A DNA stretch of 64,000 bases. It comes from JAIXWP01 sp965247015. GTDB lineage: Bacteria > Bacteroidota > Bacteroidia > Flavobacteriales_D > Sanyastnellaceae. Location: positions 248,001 through 312,000 of the forward strand of contig CBDFGG010000001.1 of NCBI GenBank assembly GCA_965247015.1, in the 5' to 3' direction. Positions within the stretch are counted from its first letter, which is position 1. Every line of letters begins with the position of its first letter. The notes below the pieces were generated by a model. It did not search any database and had not been told where the DNA came from. It saw only the letters and a program-made list of their open reading frames with translations. The position numbers and the translations under genes are program-made. Shown here piece after piece: positions 41,875 to 50,821 of this stretch.

Positions 41875-43470
41875 TTAAAAAGGAGCAGGCTCACCACCGT
41901 AATCAAACGGTTCATCATCATCCAACATCGTATTCAATTTCGATGCTACTGTGATAGTGGTTGCACCTCCAGAGGTGCTGGCCTGTCCACCAGAAGTAAA
42001 CGATGTGTTCGCTTGAATTGTTTTGCCATAATCAGGGTTGTCGTAATCGAATCCATCGAGGTTGGCAAACTTTGCGAGTCGTCCAATGAATCGAAGTGGT
42101 ACGTCTTCCAACGAACCATTTCTATGTTTTGCAATAATGATTTCCGCTTTTCCTTGTGTTGGATTACCATCCGCATCTTCATTGATACCATAGTATTCCG
42201 CGCGATAGATGAATGCTACGATATCGGCATCCTGCTCAATCGCACCCGATTCACGAAGGTCACTCAATAGTGGACGTTTGTCTCCACCTCTCGTTTCCAC
42301 CTGACGTGACAACTGAGAAAGTGCAATAACTGGGACATCCAATTCCTTTGCGATTTGCTTGATCGAACGAGAAATGGTCGAGATCTCTTGTTCGCGGTTT
42401 CCACCTTTGTTATCACCACCAGCCGTCATAAGCTGCAAGTAATCGATGATGACCATTTGTATTCCGTGCTGTGCTTTCAAACGACGACATTTCGCTCGTA
42501 ATTCAAAAACAGACAGTGCGGGAGTATCATCAATAAAGATGGGTGCTTCAGCGATACGAGAAATACGTTGGTGCAATTGATGGAACTCGTGATCCGCAAG
42601 ATTTCCCTTACGAAGTTTTTCTGCATCGATTTCCGTTTCACTAGCAATCAAACGTTGCACGAGCTGAACGCTCGACATCTCCAATGAGAACACCGCAACC
42701 GGCACTTGAAACTCAACAGCCATGTTGCGCGCCATGGATAATACAAACGCTGTTTTACCCATACCAGGACGTGCAGCCACAACGATCATATCCGAACGCT
42801 GCCATCCGCTTGTGACGCGGTCTAGAGCAGTGAAGCCCGTAGGCACACCACTCACACCACTTGTATTTTGTCGAGCAGTTTCAATCTGGTCTAATGCCGT
42901 CTTGATCAACATACTCATCTTGTCGTAGTTCTTACGAATGTTACCCTCTGCAACTTGGAAAAGATTGCTTTCAGCTTTGTCCAACAAATCGAAAACGTCT
43001 GAAGTTTCGTCATACGCATCGCGAATGATTTCACTAGAGATGCGAATCAATTCTCGCTGAATGTGCTTCTGCGCAATGATTCTAGCGTGTGTTTCGATAT
43101 TTGCAGAAGACGCAACACGATTAGTGAGTTGGGAAATATAGAGCGGACCTCCAACAATATCGAGCGTTGCTGCTTTTCTTAAAGCATGCGTCACTGTAAG
43201 AATATCTACAGGTTCACCCTTTGAGAAAAGAAGCATGATTGCCTCATAAATTTTTGCGTGTGCTTCTTTGTAAAAGCTTGAAGGCTTAAGGATGTCGATG
43301 ACTGCATTGAGAGAGCCTTGCTCCAACATCATTGCACCCAATACGGCCTCCTCCAGATCTACTGCTTGTGGTGGGAGCTTTCCCATTTCCACACCCATAG
43401 CAGAGTTCATGGCATCTCGTATGCCCTGCATACGATCTCTTCGTTTTTGTCTGTTATCTTGTCCGTCCAT
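41875..43470 (-). CDS. dnaB: replicative DNA helicase DnaB
   Basis: DnaB is the hexameric 5'-3' helicase that opens DNA at the replication fork. From the ATG at 43470 (MDGQDNRQKRRDRMQG) it is 531 aa. The N-terminal domain ends near residue 190. The RecA-like domain has Walker A AARPGMGKTAF and the Walker B segment QMVIIDYLQLM. The C-terminal tail is Gly/Ser rich. The frame also has a TTG at 43485, but a TAAATTTG box at 43483-43490 overlaps it, so 43470 is the start, with a leader of only a few bases. Confidence 0.96.
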   Translation of the reverse strand: MDGQDNRQKRRDRMQGIRDAMNSAMGVEMGKLPPQAVDLEEAVLGAMMLEQGSLNAVIDILKPSSFYKEAHAKIYEAIMLLFSKGEPVDILTVTHALRKAATLDIVGGPLYISQLTNRVASSANIETHARIIAQKHIQRELIRISSEIIRDAYDETSDVFDLLDKAESNLFQVAEGNIRKNYDKMSMLIKTALDQIETARQNTSGVSGVPTGFTALDRVTSGWQRSDMIVVAARPGMGKTAFVLSMARNMAVEFQVPVAVFSLEMSSVQLVQRLIASETEIDAEKLRKGNLADHEFHQLHQRISRIAEAPIFIDDTPALSVFELRAKCRRLKAQHGIQMVIIDYLQLMTAGGDNKGGNREQEISTISRSIKQIAKELDVPVIALSQLSRQVETRGGDKRPLLSDLRESGAIEQDADIVAFIYRAEYYGINEDADGNPTQGKAEIIIAKHRNGSLEDVPLRFIGRLAKFANLDGFDYDNPDYGKTIQANTSFTSGGQASTSGGATTITVASKLNTMLDDDEPFDYGGEPAPF

Positions 43471-43482
43471 TTTGAGGGATGC

Positions 43483-43490
43483 CAAATTTA
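43483..43490 (-). promoter_or_regulatory. -7 box of dnaB, near-leaderless
   Basis: Minus-strand TAAATTTG is an exact TAnnTTTG match ending 12 bases before the ATG. Transcription would start about 5 bases before the start codon. Confidence 0.6.
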
Positions 43491-43642
43491 GAAGTTGTCG
43501 GCTTATATTCGATGTCGTGATTTGACTTTATCCGCATTTTAATGAACGTGGATTGTTCAAAATATTATCGCCTTGAAAACTACTAATTTAGAAACAAAAG
43601 ACTAGGGTTTTGCAGGTTCACATTGTATGACTTATTAACGAA

Positions 43643-44914
43643 ATGAAGCATCTCTTCTACATATTATTCTCGCTACTGCTTTTTTCTTGTAAAAAAGAAG
43701 ATGGTAATCCGCCACAGATTGAGGTTACTGCTCCCTATCAATCGAGCTATAACTTCGGTCAGCAAATTCAATTTGGAGCAAATCTTACAGATGACCAACA
43801 ACTAGAATCGGCTGTGGTGGCGGTTTTCAATAGCAATAACCAACAAGTGCTTGCTACAAAAACATTCAATTTATCAGGCACCTATAAAGAGATCGAAGGA
43901 AGTATAGTTATCAATGATATTTATTTGCCTACAGGAGATTACTATTTGCAGTTTCGCGTTTCAGATGGTACCAATGAAAGTCTTGCCATTCGCGAATTCA
44001 AAATCTTTGAAGCTCCGCGCGAATTAATTGAAGTAATAGGATTCAATCAACAAAGCTCCAATCTTCTAGAAGCTGTAAAGTTGCAGGGCAATCAATGGCA
44101 GCAAAGTTTTATACTTCCTCTACAACTTGTATTTGTTCAACCTGATTATTACGCGCAAAGCATATTGATTGCTGGCAATACCAGTGATGGATTAAACGCC
44201 GTACGAATGGAAGATGGCAATTTCATTTCATCGAGCGCTGCACCATTTCCATTAAGTGATATTTTATGGAATGATGCTGCTTGGCATGCCGCATCGCGCA
44301 CCTATTGGATTGCGTGCAAAGACGGCAGCGTTCGTGGCTATAGTGGAACAGGTACATCAGTCAGTCAATTCAATATCAATGGAAATTTTATCCCCAAAAA
44401 AATTACAGTTACAGATACGAAAATTGTAGTGGTTACCGCTAATCAAACTAGCTCACAATATCGAATCGAAGTGTATCAGAAATCATCTGGGGCATTGATT
44501 CATTCTACGCCACTTTCATCAGAAGTTCAGTGGATAAATGCATTAAGTGAAGAGAACGTTTGGATGTATCAATCATCGGAAGAATACAAACAGAATGTCT
44601 ATAAAATTTCTGGAAATTATATTGATGAATGGACCAACTTTCGATTCGCACCAAGTAGCGATGTAACATACGCTCTTATGCAAGACAGTGTGCTTTTCGT
44701 GCAGCATATCGATGGATTGCGCCGATATACTTTGAATGGGAATATTGCCGCAACGGGTGCAGGATATACTCCAACTCAACTGAGCTATGACAGCGTCAAT
44801 AATCAGCTGTATGTTGTTCAAGAAAGTGAAGTGAAAATATTGAATGCACAAACGTTGCAAGAATCGAGTTCGTTACCGGGCGTTGATCGCATTGTGTTGC
44901 GATTCAATAAATGA
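43643..44914 (+). CDS. lipoprotein with Ig-like and propeller-like regions
   Basis: The 423-aa protein has a lipobox signal (LFSLLLFSC followed by KKEDG). Residues about 25-125 form an Ig-like/PKD-type beta domain (IEVTAPYQSSYNFGQQIQFGANLTDDQQL). The rest has repeated beta segments (SGTGTSVSQFNING, SDVTYALMQDSVLF) that suggest a WD40-type propeller. No catalytic residues are visible, so a surface-binding role is the most that can be said. It is convergent with the 749-aa exo-propeller gene, only 4 bases apart at the stops. Confidence 0.78.
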   Translation: MKHLFYILFSLLLFSCKKEDGNPPQIEVTAPYQSSYNFGQQIQFGANLTDDQQLESAVVAVFNSNNQQVLATKTFNLSGTYKEIEGSIVINDIYLPTGDYYLQFRVSDGTNESLAIREFKIFEAPRELIEVIGFNQQSSNLLEAVKLQGNQWQQSFILPLQLVFVQPDYYAQSILIAGNTSDGLNAVRMEDGNFISSSAAPFPLSDILWNDAAWHAASRTYWIACKDGSVRGYSGTGTSVSQFNINGNFIPKKITVTDTKIVVVTANQTSSQYRIEVYQKSSGALIHSTPLSSEVQWINALSEENVWMYQSSEEYKQNVYKISGNYIDEWTNFRFAPSSDVTYALMQDSVLFVQHIDGLRRYTLNGNIAATGAGYTPTQLSYDSVNNQLYVVQESEVKILNAQTLQESSSLPGVDRIVLRFNK

Positions 44915-44918
44915 TGTG

Positions 44919-47168
44919 TTATCTCGGCAGCAGATCGCCCCACCACACCCCTCTTCCATACGTGCCAACTACTAATTTATTAGCTACGTAATTAATGTCT
45001 AAAGACTTGATTTGAGTACCTGGCAATCCTGTTAGCAATGTCCACTGAGATTCATTCCATCTCCTTGTGAATATTCCATAGTTGCTTCCAATGTATAGTC
45101 TTCTTTCATTTCCTTTTTGAAGAATCATCGACTCGCATTTTGCCCAACCAAGATTAGATGTTTCATCGTTGTATTGCGTTCCATCATATCTCCAAATTTT
45201 CCCACTTCTTTCTTGTCCTGCGTAAAGCACCCAAAATTGTTTCGGATCGAACGGATCAACTTGAATGCTCATAATCCAACCTTTGACGGGAACATCAGCT
45301 ACTTTTTCCCAAATAATATCATTGGGTTCAGTCGCCGTTACATTAAACGTTCGCCAGATTTGTGGCGCCAGGCGTGTTGTGTCCAGCACATAGACATACG
45401 CTGCTCCTGGGTGATCGTTGCTAAAGAAAAAACGATAAGCATTGTAAAGCCCTTTATCTTTTTTTGCAGGCTCAAAAATCGTTTGCCAAGTGCTTCCTAA
45501 ATCGACTGAACGAGAGAGTTTAGCCCCCGCACAAAATATCATTTGATGGTTTGTCGGATGCATATCAATCCAAGTATGCCATTCAGTTTTTGCAGAAGCA
45601 GGATCCTTACCTTCATCGAAATTACCTCCATCCGTCGTCTTTTGAATATTGCCATTCTGCATGGTAGTAAACATAATATTCGGATCTGATGGATGAATGA
45701 TTGTTTCGAATCCATCCCCCCAACTAATATGCGACCACACACTATCTCTCAATAAATTTCCTCCTACATCATAGCCTCCATAAAGTACTTGAGGCTTCGT
45801 TGTTTGAGCAGTGCTTACTCCAAAAATATTTGCTGCTCCTATTCCATTGTCTGAAACACGCCAAGTAACACCGCCATCCAAGCTTACACTAACACCGCCA
45901 TCATGCGATGCCCACACTTTTTTACCATCATGAGAAAATAAAATATGATGACAGTCATCATGCATTTGATTTTTTTCGACTTTAGAAAATGTGGTGCCTC
46001 TATCTTTTGAAATGAATAATGGCTGAACATTTCCAAGAATAATTTTTTGTGGATTCTTAGGATCAAGTGCTATAGCTCTAGCACGTGTCGTGATCATATT
46101 ATTAAGATCTTTTTTCAAAGAGCGAACAAAGGTCCATTGCTTGGTTCGCATGTTATAAGAATAAAGACTGCCTTCGCCAGTAAGGCTTTGGGTAAGTTCT
46201 TTTGCATTGGTCACCGCAACTATCAACTCATCATTGAACTCCTTGTGCCAGAGAACTACCATTCTAACAAAAGGAAGTTTTTCCTTATTGCTATAATCCG
46301 GAGCATCTACTAGTTCCCATGTCAAACCTCCATTTTTACTCCATGCTAAATGACTTCCTGATGCGATAATAAAATCTTTGCTTCTTCTTTTTCCATTAAA
46401 AATTTTGATGTCATAAAAATGGCCATCATAAATTTTATTCCATTCTAAAATCTCTGGAAACCTCGCATCTGTAGTAACGTAGAGTCCACGATTTGATGCA
46501 ACAAAGAGTTGATTTGGTTTTTTAGGATTTGATTTTACATCAGAAATTTGACCGTAAAAATCTTGAGGATCGCCGAATGGTAATTGTCTACCTGGAATTT
46601 TTCCATTGATATTTTGATAGCTCACGCCCCCATCATTGGTCATCCAAACTCCATCTGTGAATTGAAAAACATCATCTCCATCACCTGTAGCAAGCCACCA
46701 TCTGTTTTTCTTTTTTGCGTCAGGAGTGATGGATGAAACACCTGAAATATTCAGTTGATCAGTTCCCGCATTCGTCCAATTATTTCCATGATCAACAGAA
46801 ATCCATGCGCCTCCAGTAGGAGAGCAAGCGAATACTATTTCATGATATTTCGGATGTTGACAGAGATAATTGATTCGACCTGTGCCATTGCCTCGATTGA
46901 TTGCATAAGTGGGCAAAGCCTTACCGCCTGGGCGGTTTTCAATCGGTTGAACATTCGGACCTAGATTATCCCAACTCCATTCCAACGTCTTGGTGACCTC
47001 TTCGCGCATAGGAAGATGTGATAAACGCGAGATGGCAATCTCTTTGGTAAATTTCAACGATGGACTATCAGAAACACCAATTGAATCTGTTGTTTGCGCT
47101 AATGATGTCAAAGAAAACATCATTAGAAAAATGTAGAACAATTTTACTTTTATCCTCTTCCTATTCAT
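44919..47168 (-). CDS. exported BNR/Asp-box beta-propeller protein
   Basis: From the ATG at 47168 (MNRKRIKVKLFYIFLMMFSLTSLAQ signal) it is 749 aa. Repeated Asp-box motifs such as SVDHGNNWTNAG, SKNGGLTWEL and SKDRGTTFSKV show sialidase/VPS10-like propellers, two or more in tandem. There is no type IX sorting tail. The end GTYGRGVWWGDLLPR closes the last blade. It probably binds or cleaves glycans or proteins outside the cell, but no catalytic residues can be named. The frame is open to 47234 with no signal sequence there, so 47168 is preferred. Confidence 0.85.
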   Translation of the reverse strand: MNRKRIKVKLFYIFLMMFSLTSLAQTTDSIGVSDSPSLKFTKEIAISRLSHLPMREEVTKTLEWSWDNLGPNVQPIENRPGGKALPTYAINRGNGTGRINYLCQHPKYHEIVFACSPTGGAWISVDHGNNWTNAGTDQLNISGVSSITPDAKKKNRWWLATGDGDDVFQFTDGVWMTNDGGVSYQNINGKIPGRQLPFGDPQDFYGQISDVKSNPKKPNQLFVASNRGLYVTTDARFPEILEWNKIYDGHFYDIKIFNGKRRSKDFIIASGSHLAWSKNGGLTWELVDAPDYSNKEKLPFVRMVVLWHKEFNDELIVAVTNAKELTQSLTGEGSLYSYNMRTKQWTFVRSLKKDLNNMITTRARAIALDPKNPQKIILGNVQPLFISKDRGTTFSKVEKNQMHDDCHHILFSHDGKKVWASHDGGVSVSLDGGVTWRVSDNGIGAANIFGVSTAQTTKPQVLYGGYDVGGNLLRDSVWSHISWGDGFETIIHPSDPNIMFTTMQNGNIQKTTDGGNFDEGKDPASAKTEWHTWIDMHPTNHQMIFCAGAKLSRSVDLGSTWQTIFEPAKKDKGLYNAYRFFFSNDHPGAAYVYVLDTTRLAPQIWRTFNVTATEPNDIIWEKVADVPVKGWIMSIQVDPFDPKQFWVLYAGQERSGKIWRYDGTQYNDETSNLGWAKCESMILQKGNERRLYIGSNYGIFTRRWNESQWTLLTGLPGTQIKSLDINYVANKLVVGTYGRGVWWGDLLPR

Positions 47169-47202
47169 CCCACAACAGTTCAGATTCATGAACTGCCAAG
47201 AT

Positions 47203-47236
47203 AAAAAAAATGCCGACTCTTTTGGAGTCGGCATTT
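47203..47236 (-). terminator. terminator of metK
   Basis: AAATGCCGACTC/GAGTCGGCATTT with a TTTTG loop is followed on the minus strand by eight Ts. It lies 20 bases after the metK stop. Confidence 0.92.
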
Positions 47237-47255
47237 AGAATATTATCAATTGAAA

Positions 47256-48515
47256 TTACTTTACACTGAAAGCTTTCTTGATTTTCTCAACGTAGTCAAG
47301 CTCTTCCCATGGGAACAACTTTACTTTTACTTTAAGAACTGTTTTATCAGCCTTGATGAAAGATTTCTCTTTTACCTCTGGCTTACGTCCCATGTGGCCG
47401 TATGCTGCTGTTTCTTCATAGATCGGAGTGCGAAGTTTAAAACGCTCTTCGATAGCGTATGGACGCATATCAAAAATCTTTGCAAGCTTATTAGCAATTT
47501 CTCCATCTGAAGCTTTCACTTTTGCAGTGCCATAAGTGTTCACGTAGAAGCCTACTGGCTGAGCAACACCGATAGCATAAGCAACTTGTACAAGTGCTTC
47601 ATCGCAAACGCCAGATGCAACTAGATTCTTTGCAATGTGACGCGTAGCGTACGCTGCAGAACGGTCTACCTTGCTCGGATCCTTTCCAGAGAAAGCACCA
47701 CCACCATGAGCTCCTTTTCCGCCGTAGGTATCAACGATAATCTTACGACCTGTAAGACCTGTATCTCCGTGTGGTCCGCCAATCACAAACTTTCCAGTTG
47801 GATTTACGTGAAGCACATATTTTGTTTTGAATAATTTCTGAACTCGAGCAGGAAGGCTCTTCATCACGCGAGGAATCAAGATATCTTGAACATCCTTCTT
47901 GATTTGATCCAACATTTTCTTATCGCTCTTATCAAAGTCATCATGCTGTGTGCTGATAACAATAGCAGAAATAGCGATTGGTTGATGATCATCGCTGTAC
48001 TCGATAGTTACTTGGCTCTTTGCATCAGGGCGCAAATATTTCATTTGCTTTCCTGCTTTGCGAATAGCAGCAAGTTCTCTCAATAGCAAATGCGACAATT
48101 CCAAAGGAAGAGGCATATAGCTATCTGTTTCACGAGAAGCATAACCGAACATCATACCTTGGTCACCTGCACCTTGGTCTTCTTTTTTCTTACGCTCAAC
48201 ACCTTGGTTGATATCTGGTGATTGTTCATGAATCGCTGAAAGCACACCGCAAGAGTTTGCTTCAAACATGTATTCACTCTTAGTATATCCGATACGACGA
48301 ATTACTCCACGAGTAATTTCTTGTACATCTAAATAAGCTTTAGATTTTACCTCACCAGCCAACACTACTTGACCAGTAGTAACAAGCGTTTCACACGCTA
48401 CTTTACTATCCGCATCGAATGCTAAGAAGTGATCAATAAGTGCATCTGAAATCTGATCCGCAACCTTGTCTGGGTGCCCTTCAGAAACAGATTCTGACGT
48501 AAATAGATAAGACAT
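47256..48515 (-). CDS. metK: S-adenosylmethionine synthetase
   Basis: MetK makes SAM from methionine and ATP. The 419-aa protein has ESVSEGHPDKVADQISDA at the N-terminus, GAGDQGMMFGYA (the ATP site) and GGGAFSGKDPSKVDRSAAY (the phosphate-binding loop). It is slightly longer than the E. coli enzyme (384 aa). It lies about 1.3 kb from the SAM riboswitch and metH operon, on the opposite strand and with no riboswitch of its own. A minus-strand TACATTTG box (48548-48555) lies 33 bases before the ATG. Confidence 0.97.
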   Translation of the reverse strand: MSYLFTSESVSEGHPDKVADQISDALIDHFLAFDADSKVACETLVTTGQVVLAGEVKSKAYLDVQEITRGVIRRIGYTKSEYMFEANSCGVLSAIHEQSPDINQGVERKKKEDQGAGDQGMMFGYASRETDSYMPLPLELSHLLLRELAAIRKAGKQMKYLRPDAKSQVTIEYSDDHQPIAISAIVISTQHDDFDKSDKKMLDQIKKDVQDILIPRVMKSLPARVQKLFKTKYVLHVNPTGKFVIGGPHGDTGLTGRKIIVDTYGGKGAHGGGAFSGKDPSKVDRSAAYATRHIAKNLVASGVCDEALVQVAYAIGVAQPVGFYVNTYGTAKVKASDGEIANKLAKIFDMRPYAIEERFKLRTPIYEETAAYGHMGRKPEVKEKSFIKADKTVLKVKVKLFPWEELDYVEKIKKAFSVK

Positions 48516-48547
48516 ATTATTGTTTAATTATGTATTAATTCGGGTGG

Positions 48548-48555
48548 CAAATGTA
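48548..48555 (-). promoter_or_regulatory. -7 box of metK
   Basis: Minus-strand TACATTTG, an exact TAnnTTTG match, 33 bases before the metK start. Confidence 0.6.
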
Positions 48556-48567
48556 ATAGGTAAATGT

Positions 48568-49563
48568 TTATCTAACGATAAAGCGTTCCGTTACAACTGA
48601 GTTTTTATTCTCAATCTGAAGAATATAGGCACCTGTAGAAAAATTATTCAAGTCGATTCTATTGGTCATTCCTGTGATTGTATTTGACCATACAATTTGT
48701 CCAACAGAATTGTAAATCGTCGCCTTAGACTGCTCTTCTGTATATCTGTTTACTTGAATAAAATCAGATGCTGGATTTGGATAAATAGATACTGGTTTCA
48801 ATTCTGCTTCCTCCACTCCCACAAGCAAAGGAAAGAAACGATATACCGTACCATTGGATGGAGTCTCTGTCAAATGTTGACTTGTGCCCAACGCCGCATC
48901 ATCGTTCATATTTAACCAAGAAGGATTAGAAGGTTCACCTGTCAAAGAAAATCCATCCTCCCAAGTGTAAGTATCCAAGTTGAAATTTCTCATGAAAGAA
49001 ACAGGGATACCGTTGTAATCTGAAATGACAGTTTGATCAAGAGTGGTTCTTGGACCATAATAAAATTCAATTGCATTATCTTGCTCATAAAGCCATACTT
49101 GTAAGTTCATGCGCATTGCATAAGGACTACCCTCATTATAGAAAGCGACGTTCGACCATTCCAGTTTAAAAATTCTTGAACCAGGCTCCCCTTCTGTGAT
49201 ATAACGAATATCTGAATCTGCCTTTCCATTATTGTCAAGCTGGCCATCGATAATATCTACCATATATGGTGAGATTTGGTGCATTGGAGGAGTGAATCCT
49301 TCACTGTAAAAAAGTAATTCACAGCCATAGCCGTCATAGCCACCGAAAATGATATTTGAAAAAGTATTTCCCAAATAGTCAAACTCAAACCCAATATTCA
49401 CTTCATATTCTGGATCATCATAAGGGATTCCTTGTGTTAATGAAGTTGAATTTGCAAGAGGAACATAGTCCGTAGACAAAACAAAAAGTTCGAAATATGG
49501 ATCCTGGGCAAAGGCCCCGATAGACAGAAACAAAACACAAATCAGTGAGTAGAGTTTTTTCAT
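48568..49563 (-). CDS. secreted protein with T9SS C-terminal sorting domain
   Basis: The 331-aa protein has a signal peptide (MKKLYSLICVLFLSIGAFAQ). Its C-terminal sorting domain of about 80 residues begins at VSIYPNPASDFIQV and ends in GAYILQIENKNSVVTERFIVR, the classic type-A T9SS pattern. The central region is beta-rich with no recognised catalytic motif (for example FEFDYLGNTFSNIIFGGYDG). It should be displayed on or released from the cell surface. It is divergent from the SAM riboswitch-controlled operon, which starts about 50 bases away. Confidence 0.87.
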   Translation of the reverse strand: MKKLYSLICVLFLSIGAFAQDPYFELFVLSTDYVPLANSTSLTQGIPYDDPEYEVNIGFEFDYLGNTFSNIIFGGYDGYGCELLFYSEGFTPPMHQISPYMVDIIDGQLDNNGKADSDIRYITEGEPGSRIFKLEWSNVAFYNEGSPYAMRMNLQVWLYEQDNAIEFYYGPRTTLDQTVISDYNGIPVSFMRNFNLDTYTWEDGFSLTGEPSNPSWLNMNDDAALGTSQHLTETPSNGTVYRFFPLLVGVEEAELKPVSIYPNPASDFIQVNRYTEEQSKATIYNSVGQIVWSNTITGMTNRIDLNNFSTGAYILQIENKNSVVTERFIVR

Positions 49564-49602
49564 TGGTTATTGATTTAGGTGTCAAAAATGGTAAAAATTT
49601 AT

Positions 49603-49610
49603 TATATTTG
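49603..49610 (+). promoter_or_regulatory. -7 box of the metH-metF operon
   Basis: TATATTTG is an exact TAnnTTTG match 4 bases upstream of the riboswitch P1 helix, so the aptamer would be at the very 5' end of the transcript. There is no good -33 box at 19 bases. Confidence 0.65.
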
Positions 49611-49613
49611 CAC

Positions 49614-49727
49614 CGCTTTATCAAGAAAGACGGAGGGAAATGGCCCGATGATGTCTTGGCAACCGGCTCCTTACAAAGGATGCAATGGTGCCAACTCCAA
49701 CCCAAGCAATTGGGAAGAGATGAGGCG
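49614..49727 (+). promoter_or_regulatory. SAM-I (S-box) riboswitch aptamer
   Basis: P1 pairs CGCTTTATC (49614-49622) with GATGAGGCG (49719-49727), 9 pairs with two G-U. Between them are the S-box core elements GGAGGGA, TGGCCCGATGATG, GGCAACCGGC and GGTGCCAA. It stands upstream of methionine synthase and metF. This is the standard SAM-I design: SAM binding should reduce expression of the operon. Confidence 0.95.
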
Positions 49728-49750
49728 ATTCAAATTTCTTTGAGTCCAAC

Positions 49751-49796
49751 CCTCCTGATTTTTTTGATAAAGCGATACCCCTAAAAGGAGCTTTAT
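49751..49796 (+). promoter_or_regulatory. putative translational expression platform
   Basis: A strong Shine-Dalgarno AAGGAG (49785-49790), unusual for this phylum, lies 9 bases before the metH ATG. It can be hidden in the hairpin ATAAAGC/GCTTTAT (49767-49773 with 49790-49796), or by CTCCT at 49752-49756. P1 3'-strand GAGG can pair with CCTC instead, giving a possible switch. Confidence 0.5.
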
Positions 49797-49799
49797 ATC

Positions 49800-50816
49800 A
49801 TGCAAAAAAGTATTCAGGAAATCGCAAAAGAAAAAATCTTAGTTCTAGATGGTGCTATGGGCACCATGATTCAGCGTCATACGCTGGAAGAAGCTGATTT
49901 CAGAGGTGAAAGATTCAAAAATCACTCGAGCCTAGTAAAAGGGAATAACGACCTCCTTTGTCTCACTCGTCCCGACATCATTGAAGACATACATTATCAA
50001 TATTTCGAGGCGGGCGCTGATATTGTTGAGACCAATACATTCAACGCTCAATTAATTTCTCTTGCCGACTATGACATGAGCGAATTAGCTTATGAAATAA
50101 ATGTTGCAGCAGTGCATTGTGCAGCAAAAGCAAGAGAAAGATATTACGCTAAATATGGTCGTGATACACAAAAGTTTATCGCTGGCGCTATTGGACCGAC
50201 CAATAAAACCGCTTCTCTCTCGCCTGATGTAAATGATCCTGGATTCAGAGGGATCTCCTTTGATGAACTCGTCACTGCTTATAAAGAACAAGCAGCTGGT
50301 TTACTTGAAGGTGGAGTCGATGCCTTTTTGGTAGAAACTATTTTCGACACCCTCAATGCGAAAGCTGCATTTTTCGCTATTCAAGAATTAATGGATGAGA
50401 AAAATGTACAACTCCCCATTATGGCAAGCGGTACTATCACGGATGCCAGCGGACGCACATTGTCAGGACAGACCGCATCTGCGTTCAACATTTCATTATC
50501 GCACGTTCCTCTTCTTAGCATTGGTTTCAATTGCGCACTCGGTGCATCGCAGCTGAAACCGTATGTTCAAATTTTGTCTGATGAATCAACTTGCTTGGTA
50601 AGCGCATATCCAAACGCCGGGCTGCCCAATGCAATGGGACACTACGATCAATCTCCAGAAGAAATGGCTGAATTGATCAAAGAATATTTGGAAAGAAGTG
50701 TAGTCAATATCGTAGGTGGTTGTTGTGGCACTACTCCAGATCACATCAAAGCAATTGCAAACGTTGCAAAAAACTATTCACCACGAAAAGCTGTGGCTTC
50801 AACAACTCTCGCATAA
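49800..50816 (+). CDS. metH: methionine synthase, homocysteine-binding half
   Basis: This is the first of two proteins that together do the work of the large cobalamin-dependent MetH. The 338-aa protein has the homocysteine S-methyltransferase barrel with DGAMGTMIQRH (18-28) and ETNTFNAQ, then the zinc cysteines: an early FNCALG and GGCCGTTPDHI near the end. It begins 73 bases after the SAM riboswitch. The second half starts 5 bases after its stop. The split form occurs in other Flavobacteriales. Confidence 0.94.
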   Translation: MQKSIQEIAKEKILVLDGAMGTMIQRHTLEEADFRGERFKNHSSLVKGNNDLLCLTRPDIIEDIHYQYFEAGADIVETNTFNAQLISLADYDMSELAYEINVAAVHCAAKARERYYAKYGRDTQKFIAGAIGPTNKTASLSPDVNDPGFRGISFDELVTAYKEQAAGLLEGGVDAFLVETIFDTLNAKAAFFAIQELMDEKNVQLPIMASGTITDASGRTLSGQTASAFNISLSHVPLLSIGFNCALGASQLKPYVQILSDESTCLVSAYPNAGLPNAMGHYDQSPEEMAELIKEYLERSVVNIVGGCCGTTPDHIKAIANVAKNYSPRKAVASTTLA

Positions 50817-50821
50817 TCGTC

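Noticed and set aside
49545..49784. 79-aa ORF on the plus strand
   Set aside because: It lies across the SAM-I riboswitch, whose structure explains the conservation. It has no start signal.
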